DNA of 64,000 nucleotides from Rubrivivax sp. (GTDB taxonomy: Bacteria > Pseudomonadota > Gammaproteobacteria > Burkholderiales > Burkholderiaceae_C): the NCBI GenBank assembly GCA_016707445.1, contig JADJHR010000019.1, positions 248,001 to 312,000 of the forward strand, written 5' to 3'. Below, one piece after another: positions 35,080 through 43,399 of the stretch. The position numbers were made by a program, and so were the translations under genes. The notes beneath the pieces were generated by a model. The model ran no database searches and was not told the DNA's origin. It worked only from the letters and a program-made list of their open reading frames with translations. The number at the start of each line of letters is the position of its first letter. Within the stretch, counting starts at the first letter, position 1.

Positions 35080-36177
35080 ATGGCTGCCACCTGTCTCGCG
35101 GTCGATTGCATGGGCGGCGACCTGGGTCCTGCCAGCACCATGCCGGCGTGCCGCGCTTTTCTCGATCATCACCCCGACGCCAGCCTGGTGCTGGTCGGCA
35201 CGCCCGAGGTCTTGGCCCAGTCGCAGGGCTGGCCGCGCTGCATCCAGGTCACCGCGTCACAGGTGGTAGCGATGCACGACCCGATCGAGGTCGCCATGCG
35301 CCACAAGCGCAACTCGTCGATGCGGGTCGCGATCAGCCAACTCAAGGGAGTCGACGGCAAGGCTCCGGCGGCGCAGGCCTGCGTTTCGGCCGGCAATACC
35401 GCGGCGCTGATGTCGGTTGCCCGCTATGTGCTGAAGACGCACGAAGGCATCGAGCGTCCGGCGATTGCCTACGCGATGCCCAATCAGGCCGACCGCACGA
35501 CCACCGTGCTCGACCTGGGCGCCAACGTCGACTGCACCGCCGAGCACCTGCTGCAGTTCGCGGTGATGGGCAGTGCGCTGGCGGCGGCGATGCAGTCCAC
35601 CCAGCGCGGCGCCGAGCCCAGCGTGGGGCTGCTCAACATCGGCGAAGAGATCATCAAGGGCGGCGAGACCATTCGCCGCGCGGGCGAGTTGCTGCGCGCT
35701 GCGCATGCCGCCGGCATCATCAACTTCGTCGGCAACGTCGAAGGCAATGACATCTACAAGGGCAGCTGCGACGTGGTGGTGTGCGACGGTTTCGTCGGCA
35801 ACGTCATGCTCAAGACGTCCGAAGGCATGGCCAACATGATCGCCGAGTTCATCCGCCAGGAGTTCACGCGCGGCCCGTTCTCCAAGCTGGCGGCGGTGCT
35901 GGCGTTGCCGGTGCTCAAGCGTTTCAAGGCCCGCGTGGACCCGCGGCGCTACAACGGGGCGGCCCTGCTCGGACTGCGCGGACTCGTGTTCAAGAGCCAC
36001 GGCTCGGCCGACGCGCTGGCCTTCGAGCAGGCGCTGTGCCGCGCGTATGATGCGGCGCGCAACGGCTTGCTCGATCGTGTTCACGATCGAATCGCGCAGA
36101 CCATGCAATCGATTCCCGCCATGGCCGCCGGCCCCACGCCTGCGGCCCCTGCGGATCCGGCCCGACGAGTCGCATGA
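35080..36177 (+). CDS. plsX: Phosphate acyltransferase PlsX
   Basis: A 365-residue enzyme making acyl-phosphate from acyl-ACP for phospholipid synthesis. The N-terminus LAVDCMGGDLGPASTMPACR is the PlsX signature. Further conserved blocks are ASQVVAMHDPIEVAMRHKRN, SAGNTAALM, LDLGANVDC, LLNIGEEIIKG, NFVGNVEGNDIY and VCDGFVGNVMLKTSEG. The length is slightly above the usual ~340 through a Pro/Ala-rich tail. Its stop overlaps the fabH ATG by 4 bases. Confidence 0.95.
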   Translation: MAATCLAVDCMGGDLGPASTMPACRAFLDHHPDASLVLVGTPEVLAQSQGWPRCIQVTASQVVAMHDPIEVAMRHKRNSSMRVAISQLKGVDGKAPAAQACVSAGNTAALMSVARYVLKTHEGIERPAIAYAMPNQADRTTTVLDLGANVDCTAEHLLQFAVMGSALAAAMQSTQRGAEPSVGLLNIGEEIIKGGETIRRAGELLRAAHAAGIINFVGNVEGNDIYKGSCDVVVCDGFVGNVMLKTSEGMANMIAEFIRQEFTRGPFSKLAAVLALPVLKRFKARVDPRRYNGAALLGLRGLVFKSHGSADALAFEQALCRAYDAARNGLLDRVHDRIAQTMQSIPAMAAGPTPAAPADPARRVA

Positions 36178-37164
36178 ACACCAGCTTCGCCAAGTACACG
36201 CGCATCACCGGCACCGGAAGCCATCTGCCCAAACGTCGGGTCAGCAACGGCGAACTGGCTGCACGGCTGGCGGCCGATGGCATCGAAACCAGCGACTCCT
36301 GGATCGTCGAGCGCACCGGCATCAAGGCGCGCTACTTTGCCGAACCAGGCGCCTGCAGACCAGCGACCTCGCGGTGCTGGCCGCCGTCACGCCCTGGAAG
36401 CTGCCGGGCGCCGGCCCGACGAGATCGACCTGATCATCGTCGCCACCTCGACGCCCGACATGATCTTTCCGTCCACCGCCTGCATCGTGCAGCGCAAGCT
36501 GGGCATGCACGGCGGCGCGGCCTTCGACGTGCAGGCCGTGTGCACGGGTTTCGTCTACGCGCTGGCGATGGCCGATTCGATGATCCGCACCGGCCTGGCC
36601 AGCAAGGCGCTGGTGATCGGCGCCGAGGTCTTCTCGCGCATCCTCGACTTCAAGGACCGCACGACCTGCGTGCTGTTCGGCGACGGTGCTGGCGCCGTGG
36701 TGCTCGAGGCCAGCGACGCGCCCGGCCTGCTGGCCAGCGAGCTGCATGCCGACGGTCGCCATGTCGGCATCCTGTGCGTGCCCGGCTCGGTGGCTGGTGG
36801 CGCCGTCACTGGCGACCCCTTCCTGCGCATGGACGGTCAGGCCGTCTTCAAGCTCGCGGTGGGTGTGCTCGACAGCGTGTCGCGCTCGGTACTTTCCAAG
36901 GCCGACCGCACACCTGATAGCGTGGACTGGCTGATCCCGCACCAGGCCAACATCCGCATCATGCACAGCGCAGCGCGAAAACTCAGGCTGCCTGCCGACC
37001 GGCTGGTGGTGACGGTTGACGAGCACGGCAACACCTCGGCCGCGTCGATCCCGCTGGCGCTCGACACCGCCGTGCGCAGCGGCCGCATCGCCCGCGGCCA
37101 TTCGGTGCTGCTGCAAGGCGTGGGCGGCGGCTTCACCTGGGGCGCGGTGCTGCTCGACTTCTGA
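36174..37164 (+). CDS. fabH: Beta-ketoacyl-ACP synthase III FabH, two frameshifts
   Basis: Initiates fatty-acid synthesis by condensing acetyl-CoA with malonyl-ACP. Starting at ATG 36174 the product reads YTRITGTGSHLPKRRVSN, normal for FabH, up to YFAEPG. Two single-base losses follow. Near 36351-36354 a C appears missing (expected ALQTSDLAVLAA), and near 36383-36386 another C (expected RHALEAAGRRPDEIDL). From 36387 the correct frame runs to the stop at 37164 with active-site Cys in VQAVCTGFVYA, His in IPHQANIRI and Asn in GNTSAASIPLALD. Outside the 35-base damaged stretch the gene is complete. An assembly or base-calling error is the simplest explanation. Confidence 0.85.
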
Positions 37165-37179
37165 TTCGAACCACGAACC

Positions 37180-38110
37180 ATGGCTGCATTTGCATTCGTC
37201 TTTCCGGGGCAGGGCTCGCAGAGCGTGGGCATGCTCGACGCCTGGGGCGAGCACCCGGCGGTTCAGGGCGCGCTGGCCGAAGCGTCGCAGGCGCTTGGCC
37301 AGGACGTCGGCGAGCTCATCCACAGCGGCCCGGCCGACCTGCTGGGCCTGACCGAGAACACCCAGGTCGTGATGCTGACCGCCGGCGTGGCCTGCTACCG
37401 GGCCTGGCTGGCCGAGGCGGCGTGCCGCCCTGGCCGTGGCCGGTCACTCGCTGGGTGAATACAGCGCGCTGGTGGCTGCCGGCGCGCTGGCGCTGGCCGA
37501 CGCCGTGCCGCTGGTGCGCTTTCGGGCGCAGGCCATGCAGGCAGCCGTGCCGGTGGGGGCCGGTGCGATGGTCGCCGTGCTCGGCCTCGAGGCCGACGCT
37601 GTGCGACAGGCCTGCGCGCAGGCCTCGAAGGACGCCGGCAGCCGGTCGCCGGCAGCCAATTTCAACGATCCCAGGCAGATCGTGATCGCCGGCAGCAAGG
37701 CTGCCGTCGGCGCGCCTGCGAATTGCTGAAGGACGCCGGTGCCAAGCGCGCGCTGCCCCTGCCGGTGTCGGCGCCCTTCCACTGCGCTGCTGATGAAGCC
37801 GGCCGCCGAGGCGCTGAGCCGGTGCCGCAGGTGGCCTTTGTCAGCGCCGCCATCGCGTCGTCAACAACATCGACGTCGCCGTCGAGACCGAGCCGCAACG
37901 CATCCGGGATGCCCTGGTGCGCCAGGCCTGGGGCCCCGTGCGCTGGGTCGAGGTGATCCAGGCGCTGCAGGCCCGCGGCGCCACCCATGTGGTCGAATGC
38001 GGTCCGGGCAAGGTGCTGTCGCGCATGGTTGCGCGCATCGCGCCCGAATTGACGGCTGGCGCCTTGTTCGACCCCGCGTCGTTGGCCGAAACCAAGGACT
38101 GCTGTCATGA
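37180..38110 (+). CDS. fabD: Malonyl-CoA:ACP transacylase FabD, multiple frameshifts
   Basis: Transfers malonyl from CoA to ACP. FVFPGQGSQSVGMLD, then AGHSLGEYSAL (nucleophile Ser), then LPLPVSAPFHC (catalytic His) and THVVECGPGKVLSRMV are all readable but in different frames. Breaks lie near 37419 and 37429 (GGG/CCC runs shortened), 37710, 37788, 37815-37830, 37855 and 38099. With one C restored at the last, the end reads ETKDLLS and stops at 38108-38110, overlapping the fabG ATG as usual. The gene is essential in most bacteria and the order of blocks is intact, so consensus error is more likely than decay. Confidence 0.8.
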
Positions 38111-38850
38111 GCAGCCCCGAAGCCCAAGTCGCCCTCGTCACCGGCGCCTCGCGCGGCATCGGCCGTGCCATCGCCGCCACCCTGGCTGCTGGGGGCTTCA
38201 AGGTGATCGGCACGGCCACCAGCGAGTCGGGTGCAGCGACCATCACCGCCGCGCTGGCTGCGCACGCGGGCTGCGCCGGCATCTGCCTGAATGTCAACGA
38301 CGGTGCCGCGGTCGAGGCCGCCATCGACGCCGTGGTCAAGCAGCATGGTGGTCTGCACGTGCTGGTCAACAACGCCGGCATCACGCGCGACGGCCTGTCG
38401 ATGCGCATGCGCGACGAGGATTGGGACGCGGTGCTCGACACCGACCTGAAGGCCGTGTTCCGCACCTGCCGCACGGCCATGCGCACGATGATGAAGCAGC
38501 GCTACGGGCGTATCGTCAACATCACCTCGGTCGTGGGTGCCGCCGGCAACCCGGGCCAGGCCAACTATGCGGCGGCCAAGGCCGGCGTGGCCGGCATGAC
38601 GCGCGCCCTGGCGCGCGAGCTGGGCAGCCGCAGCATCACGGTCAACTGCATCGCGCCCGGATTCATCGCCACCGACATGACCGACGCGCTGAGCGATGCG
38701 CAGAAGACGGCGCTGCTGGGCCACATTCCACTGGGCCGCCTGGGCGCGCCCGACGATGTGGCGCATGCCGTGGCCTTTCTCGCCTCACCCCAGGCCGGTT
38801 ACATCACCGGTGCTGAGCTGCATGTCAACGGCGGCATGTACATGAGCTGA
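38107..38850 (+). CDS. fabG: 3-oxoacyl-ACP reductase FabG
   Basis: A 247-residue NADPH-dependent short-chain dehydrogenase of fatty-acid elongation. TGASRGIGRAIA is the NADP loop, NNAGITRD the central motif, and the catalytic set is Ser in NITSVVG, Tyr and Lys in ANYAAAKAG. NGGMYMS is the conserved C-terminus. It is intact, in contrast to fabD directly upstream, whose frameshift-corrected stop it overlaps by 4 bases. Confidence 0.97.
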   Translation: MSSPEAQVALVTGASRGIGRAIAATLAAGGFKVIGTATSESGAATITAALAAHAGCAGICLNVNDGAAVEAAIDAVVKQHGGLHVLVNNAGITRDGLSMRMRDEDWDAVLDTDLKAVFRTCRTAMRTMMKQRYGRIVNITSVVGAAGNPGQANYAAAKAGVAGMTRALARELGSRSITVNCIAPGFIATDMTDALSDAQKTALLGHIPLGRLGAPDDVAHAVAFLASPQAGYITGAELHVNGGMYMS

Positions 38851-38906
38851 ACGCAGCCTGCGTTTCCCACTCCCGGACCGCCGACGGCGCGCCGGGGCCG
38901 CGCCGG

Positions 38907-38912
38907 TAGAAT
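38907..38912 (+). promoter_or_regulatory. Possible -10 element of an acpP promoter
   Basis: GGTAGAATCG in the fabG-acpP gap matches a sigma-70 -10 (TAGAAT), 41 bases before the acpP start. No good -35 is visible. acpP is one of the most abundant proteins in the cell and commonly has its own promoter, which supports the reading. Confidence 0.35.
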
Positions 38913-38947
38913 CGCGCGCTGTTTTTCGAACCACTCCCGGAGGAGTC

Positions 38948-39187
38948 ATGAGCGACATCGAAGCACGAGTCAAGAAGATCATTGCCGAACAACTCGGCGT
39001 TCCCGAGGCCGACGTCACCAACGAGAAGGCCTTCGTCGCCGACCTCGGCGCCGACTCGCTCGATACCGTCGAACTGGTGATGGCGCTGGAGGACGAGTTC
39101 GGCATCGAGATCCCCGACGAGGAGGCCGAGAAGATCACGACGGTGCAACTGGCGATCGACTACGCGGTTGCCCACCAGAAGGCCTGA
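38948..39187 (+). CDS. acpP: Acyl carrier protein
   Basis: A 79-residue acidic carrier protein. LGADSLDTVELVMALEDEFG contains the phosphopantetheine attachment Ser37 (DSL). GGAGGAG directly upstream of the ATG (38939-38945) is a very strong ribosome binding site. Holo-ACP would be formed by AcpS, encoded at about 52 kb in this window. Confidence 0.98.
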   Translation: MSDIEARVKKIIAEQLGVPEADVTNEKAFVADLGADSLDTVELVMALEDEFGIEIPDEEAEKITTVQLAIDYAVAHQKA

Positions 39188-39251
39188 GTCGGCGCCCGTT
39201 GCGCCTGGCCGCACCGCTGACGGCCACCCCGCCGGCTTGCAGGGTGCGCGC

Positions 39252-40499
39252 ATGAGTGCCCGTCGCGTGGTCGTCACCGGCCTGGGCATCGTCAGCCCGG
39301 TGGGCAACACCATCGCCGAGGCCTGGGCCAACATCGTCGCCGGGCGTTCGGGCATTGGCCCGGTGACCAAGTACGACGTGTCGGGCATGAACTCACGCAT
39401 TGCCGGCGAAGTGCGCAACTTCAGCGTCGATGGTGTCTTCCCAGTCAAGGAAGCGCGCCATGTCGACACCTTCGTGCATTACGGCGTGGCAGCTTCGCTG
39501 CAGGCCGTCGCTGATGCCGGGCTGCCGCACGGTGACGCGCTGAACGAAGAGTCGGCGCAGCGCATCGGCTGCCTGGTGGGTTCGGGCATCGGCGGCCTGC
39601 CGATGATCGAGGCCAACTACAAGGAATACCACGAGCGTGGCGCGCGCCGCATCTCGCCGTTCCTGATTCCGGGCTCGATCATCAACATGATCTCGGGTCA
39701 TGTGTCGATCAAGCTCGGCTATACCGGCCCGAATCTCGGGGTGGTGACGGCCTGCACCACGGGACTGCACGGCATCGGCCTGGCCGCTCGGCTGATCCAG
39801 TACGGTGACGCCGATGCCATGGTGGCCGGCGGCGCCGACTCCACGATCTCCGCGCTCGGCATCGGTGGCTTTGCGGCAGCCCGCGCGCTGTCCACGCGCA
39901 ATGATGATCCGACCGCGGCGTCGCGCCCCTGGGACCGGGGACGCGACGGCTTCGTGATCGGCGAAGGCGCCGGCGTGCTGGTGCTCGAGGAACGCGAGTA
40001 CGCACTGCGCCGCGGCGCCCGCATCTACGCCGAACTGATCGGTTTCGGCATGAGTGGCGACGCGCACCACATCACGGCGCCCAACGTCGACGGGCCGCGG
40101 CGTTCTATGCAGGCCGCGCTGCGCGACGCGCGACTCGGCCCCGACGCCGTGCATTACCTCAACGCCCATGGCACGTCCACGCCGCTGGGCGATGTCAACG
40201 AGACGAATGCCGTCAAGGCGGCGTTCGGCGATGCGGCCAAGGCCGGGTTGGTGATCAGTTCGACCAAGTCGATGACTGGTCACCTGCTGGGCGGTGCCGG
40301 GGGTGTCGAGGCCATCTTCACCGTGCTGGCGCTGCACCACCAGGTCGCGCCGCCGACCATCAACCTCACCGACCCCGACCCCGAATGCGATCTCGACTAC
40401 TGCGCCAACGAAGCGCGCAGCATGAAGATCGAGGTCGCGATGAAGAACAACTTCGGCTTCGGCGGCACCAACGGCACGCTGCTGTTCAGGCGCGCCTGA
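39252..40499 (+). CDS. fabF: Beta-ketoacyl-ACP synthase II FabF
   Basis: A 415-residue elongating condensing enzyme. The start is ATG 39252 (MSARRVVVTGLGIVSPVGN, the usual N-terminus); a longer open frame upstream has no ribosome binding site. The active-site Cys is in VVTACTTGLHGIG, with His residues in NAHGTSTPLGD and SMTGHLLGGAGG. NNFGFGGTNGTLLF is the standard end. It follows acpP by 64 bases. Confidence 0.97.
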   Translation: MSARRVVVTGLGIVSPVGNTIAEAWANIVAGRSGIGPVTKYDVSGMNSRIAGEVRNFSVDGVFPVKEARHVDTFVHYGVAASLQAVADAGLPHGDALNEESAQRIGCLVGSGIGGLPMIEANYKEYHERGARRISPFLIPGSIINMISGHVSIKLGYTGPNLGVVTACTTGLHGIGLAARLIQYGDADAMVAGGADSTISALGIGGFAAARALSTRNDDPTAASRPWDRGRDGFVIGEGAGVLVLEEREYALRRGARIYAELIGFGMSGDAHHITAPNVDGPRRSMQAALRDARLGPDAVHYLNAHGTSTPLGDVNETNAVKAAFGDAAKAGLVISSTKSMTGHLLGGAGGVEAIFTVLALHHQVAPPTINLTDPDPECDLDYCANEARSMKIEVAMKNNFGFGGTNGTLLFRRA

Positions 40500-40504
40500 C
40501 CGGC

Positions 40505-40969
40505 ATGCGCGGCGCCCCGCCGGTGCAGATGGCCTGCGGCCGCGACGCCCGGTGGCATGCGGCCGAATGTGGTGTTGCTGCACTCGCGGCCGCCTGTCTG
40601 GGTTATGGATTGTCGCGACAGCTGAACCTCACGCCCGGTCTCACCCTGACGGCCGCTGCTGCGCTGGCCCTGACCGCGGCCGTCGCCTGGTGGCGCTGGG
40701 TCGACCGTCGGCCGCGCAGCATGCTGGTCTGGGACGGCACGGCCTGGTCGCTGGATGGCAAGCCGGGCGATGTCGAACTGATGGCCGACCTGGGCCGCTG
40801 GATGCTGCTGCGGTTCAGCGACCACGAAGGCGCGCGCCCCTGGTGGTTGCCGATGGACCTGCGCCGCTTCGGGGCGGCTGCACACCTGTGCCGGGCGGTG
40901 ATTCACGCCCATGCGGGCGCACTGTCGCCTGCGCATGCCGGCGAAATGCCTCGCAGTCCGCATGGTTGA
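40505..40969 (+). CDS. Hypothetical membrane protein between fabF and rpoE
   Basis: A 154-residue protein starting at ATG 40505, 5 bases after fabF. Two adjacent hydrophobic helices (about residues 20-62: CGVAALAAACLGYGLS and TLTAAAALALTAAVAWWRW) are followed by a soluble strand-rich tail with SMLVWDGTAWSLDG and RPWWLPMDLRRF. This two-helix plus beta layout recalls the YgfX/CptA-type proteins, but I cannot confirm that. It overlaps the possible long start of rpoE. Confidence 0.65.
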   Translation: MRGAPPVQMACGRDARWHAAECGVAALAAACLGYGLSRQLNLTPGLTLTAAAALALTAAVAWWRWVDRRPRSMLVWDGTAWSLDGKPGDVELMADLGRWMLLRFSDHEGARPWWLPMDLRRFGAAAHLCRAVIHAHAGALSPAHAGEMPRSPHG

Positions 40970-40973
40970 CCGC

Positions 40974-41582
40974 ATGACTGACCGTGATGTAGATGCCCAG
41001 TTGGTCGACCGGGCACGCCGTGGTGAGACTGCGGCCTTCGAGATGCTGGTCGTCAAATACCAGCGGCGCATCGAGCGCTTGATCGCCCGCATGTTGCGAG
41101 ATGTCGATCTGGTGCAGGACGTGGCGCAGGAGACCTTCATTCGCGCCTATCGGGCACTGCCGCAGTTTCGTGGCGAGAGCGCGTTCTACACCTGGCTGTA
41201 CCGGATTGCGGTCAACACGACCAAGAAGACTCTGGTCGAACTTCGGCGGGACCCCCTGATTTCGGAGGGTGCATTGCGTCATGCCGACGATGACGACGAA
41301 ACTTCCCGGGTCGAGAACGAACTAAGCCACGGCGAGACCCCAGAGGCCATGTTGGCCAGCAAGGAAATCGCGGCCGCCGTGAACCAGGCCATCGAGGCCT
41401 TGTCGGAGGATCTCAGGCAGGCGATCACGCTGCGGGAGATCGAAGGTCTGAGCTACGAAGAGATATCAGACGTCATGAACTGCCCCATCGGTACCGTTCG
41501 ATCGCGCATCTTTCGCGCCCGCGAAGCCATTGCTGCCAAACTGCGGCCGCTGTTGGACACCCGGCAGGGTGAACGCTGGTGA
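40974..41582 (+). CDS. rpoE: RNA polymerase ECF sigma factor sigma-E
   Basis: A 202-residue envelope-stress sigma factor. ATG 40974 (MTDRDVDAQLVDRARRGE) matches the family N-terminus; ATG 40962 would add four residues. Region 2 includes DLVQDVAQETFIRAYRALPQF (in part: VAQETFIRAYRA), and region 4 includes EIEGLSYEEISDVMNCPIGT with the helix-turn-helix followed by VRSRIFRAREAI. It is followed by its anti-sigma factor, the regulator RseB and the protease MucD, the complete classical operon. Confidence 0.96.
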   Translation: MTDRDVDAQLVDRARRGETAAFEMLVVKYQRRIERLIARMLRDVDLVQDVAQETFIRAYRALPQFRGESAFYTWLYRIAVNTTKKTLVELRRDPLISEGALRHADDDDETSRVENELSHGETPEAMLASKEIAAAVNQAIEALSEDLRQAITLREIEGLSYEEISDVMNCPIGTVRSRIFRAREAIAAKLRPLLDTRQGERW

Positions 41583-41619
41583 ACGTGCCACTCCGCCATA
41601 GCCTGAAGAGCCCTTGCGC

Positions 41620-42279
41620 ATGAATGCTGCCAGCCGACCGCATCTGTCTGCCGCCGAACCGGGGCCCGGCCCCGATGCCGATCAACATCTGTCCAGCCTG
41701 GTCGACGGCGAATGCCCGCAGGCTGTCGCCGACGGCCTGTGCGATCGCTGGCGAACCGACGACCGCCTGCGGGACGATTGGCATGTCTACCACCTGATCG
41801 GTGACGTGCTGCGGTCTGACGACCTGGCAGATCCGGCAGGACACGACAACGCCATGCTGCAAGCCCTGCGACAGCGCCTGGCGGTCGAACCGGTTCCACT
41901 GGCGCCGGCGCCACTGACTGCGCGGCTGCCTGCACCGGTACCTGCACGACGCTGGCTGGCCCCTGCGGCGATGGTCGCCGGAGTGGTCGCGGTCGGCGTG
42001 GTCACCGTGGCGCTGCGCTCGGAGTCTGGTTCTGGACCTTCGGGCTGGAACAAGCAGCCTGTGGCGGTGGCACCGTCGGCCGATCCCGGGTCAACGCGCC
42101 AAGTCACCACTGTGGCGCCGCCAGCTTCAGGGCCTGGCCTGATATTCGATCGACAGCTGCTGCGTGATGCTCGGCTCGATGCCTTGTTCGAGGCGCATCG
42201 CGGGGCGCTGGGCGGTTCGCCGTCGACGGTTCCGGACGGCGCGCTGCGCAGCGTCGAGATCCTGGCCCCGGCACGGTGA
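41620..42279 (+). CDS. rseA: Sigma-E anti-sigma factor RseA/MucA
   Basis: A 219-residue inner-membrane anti-sigma factor. The start is ATG 41620; a TTG at 41614 is also in frame. The N-terminal domain reads LSSLVDGECPQAVADGLCDR and DDWHVYHLIGDVLRSDD, typical of RseA N-terminal sigma-binding domains. A single membrane helix lies near residues 108-127 (AAMVAGVVAVGVVTVAL), and the C-terminal part is periplasmic. Regulated cleavage would free sigma-E. It overlaps rseB by 4 bases (GTGA). Confidence 0.88.
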   Translation: MNAASRPHLSAAEPGPGPDADQHLSSLVDGECPQAVADGLCDRWRTDDRLRDDWHVYHLIGDVLRSDDLADPAGHDNAMLQALRQRLAVEPVPLAPAPLTARLPAPVPARRWLAPAAMVAGVVAVGVVTVALRSESGSGPSGWNKQPVAVAPSADPGSTRQVTTVAPPASGPGLIFDRQLLRDARLDALFEAHRGALGGSPSTVPDGALRSVEILAPAR

Positions 42280-43307
42280 GCCTCATGCCCTGGCGGTTCT
42301 GGCGTCGCGCGCTGGTGCCTTTGTCGATGCTCGTGGCCGTGATGCCGGCGCTGGCCGGCGACACGGCGCTGCCCACCACGGCGCCGAACGATGCGCGTGC
42401 CTGGCTGGCGCGCATGCACCGCGCCGCAGTCGGTGGCAACTATCAGGGCACGATGGTGATTTCGGCCAACGGCGTGATGACGAGCTCCAGCGTGGCGCAC
42501 TTCTGCGTTGGCGACCAGGTGTTCGAGCGCATCGAGGTGCTGGACGGCAAGCAGCGCCAGGTCTATCGGCACAACGACCTGGTCCACACCGTATGGCCGC
42601 AGGCCGGCCTGGCGGTGATCGAACGCCGTGGTGTGCAGATCAACCTGCCGTCGGCCACGCAGTCGGTCGAGCCGCGCGCGCTCGATCACTACGAGCTCAG
42701 GCTCGAAGGACAAGACCGCATTGCCGGGCGTGAGGCCCAGGTCTTCGTGCTGCAACCGCGTGATGCGCTGCGCTTCACGTACCGCATGTGGGCCGACCAG
42801 CGCAGCGGCCTGATGCTGCGCTCGGACATCATTGGGCCGACGCAGGCGGTGCTGGAGTCGGCCGCGTTTTCCGAAGTCGAGATCGGCGTTCGTTCCCAGC
42901 CCGATTCGGTGCTGCAGCCGATTCGCGAGCTCGAGCGCTTGCGTGTGCTGCGCCCGACGCTGTTGCCGACACGTCTAGAAGACCAGGGCTGGACGATGGC
43001 GCGCAACGTGGCGGGGTTTCAGCTGGCCCGCTGTGTCAAACGCGCCGTCGACCCCAGTGCCCCGGCCGATGTGGCAGGCGCGCGGTCCGAGGTCACGCAG
43101 GCCGTGTTCAGCGATGGCCTGACCCACGTCTCGCTGTTCATCGAAGCCTTCGACGCGGCTCGCCACCGCAAGGACTTCATGGCGCAGTTCGGGGCCACCC
43201 ATTCGCGCGCCGGCCGCCATGGTGAGTTCTGGGTCACGGCGATGGGCGATGTGCCGCCCGATACGCTCAAGCAGTTCGTCGATGCGTTGCAGCGCCGCCG
43301 GCCGTGA
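42276..43307 (+). CDS. rseB: Sigma-E regulatory protein RseB/MucB
   Basis: A 343-residue periplasmic protein that protects RseA from cleavage. The signal peptide (LVPLSMLVAVMPALAG) ends near residue 28. ARAWLARMHRAAVGGNYQGT is the usual start of the MucB/RseB N-terminal domain, with VFERIEVLDGKQRQVYRHND following. The C-terminal domain includes VFSDGLTHVSLFIEAFD. It starts at GTG 42276, overlapping rseA. Confidence 0.92.
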   Translation: MSLMPWRFWRRALVPLSMLVAVMPALAGDTALPTTAPNDARAWLARMHRAAVGGNYQGTMVISANGVMTSSSVAHFCVGDQVFERIEVLDGKQRQVYRHNDLVHTVWPQAGLAVIERRGVQINLPSATQSVEPRALDHYELRLEGQDRIAGREAQVFVLQPRDALRFTYRMWADQRSGLMLRSDIIGPTQAVLESAAFSEVEIGVRSQPDSVLQPIRELERLRVLRPTLLPTRLEDQGWTMARNVAGFQLARCVKRAVDPSAPADVAGARSEVTQAVFSDGLTHVSLFIEAFDAARHRKDFMAQFGATHSRAGRHGEFWVTAMGDVPPDTLKQFVDALQRRRP

Positions 43308-43399
43308 CCTTCGGCAGCAGCGCTGATGCGGGCTCCGTTGTGTCAGGGCGCGCGGCCCCGATATGCGTTTTTCAATCTGATCTTGAGGGAGTGTTCGAC

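Noticed and set aside
36174..38110. Calling fabH and fabD pseudogenes
   Set aside because: All catalytic motifs and the normal start and stop overlaps survive, the indels are single bases in G/C runs, and both functions are normally essential.
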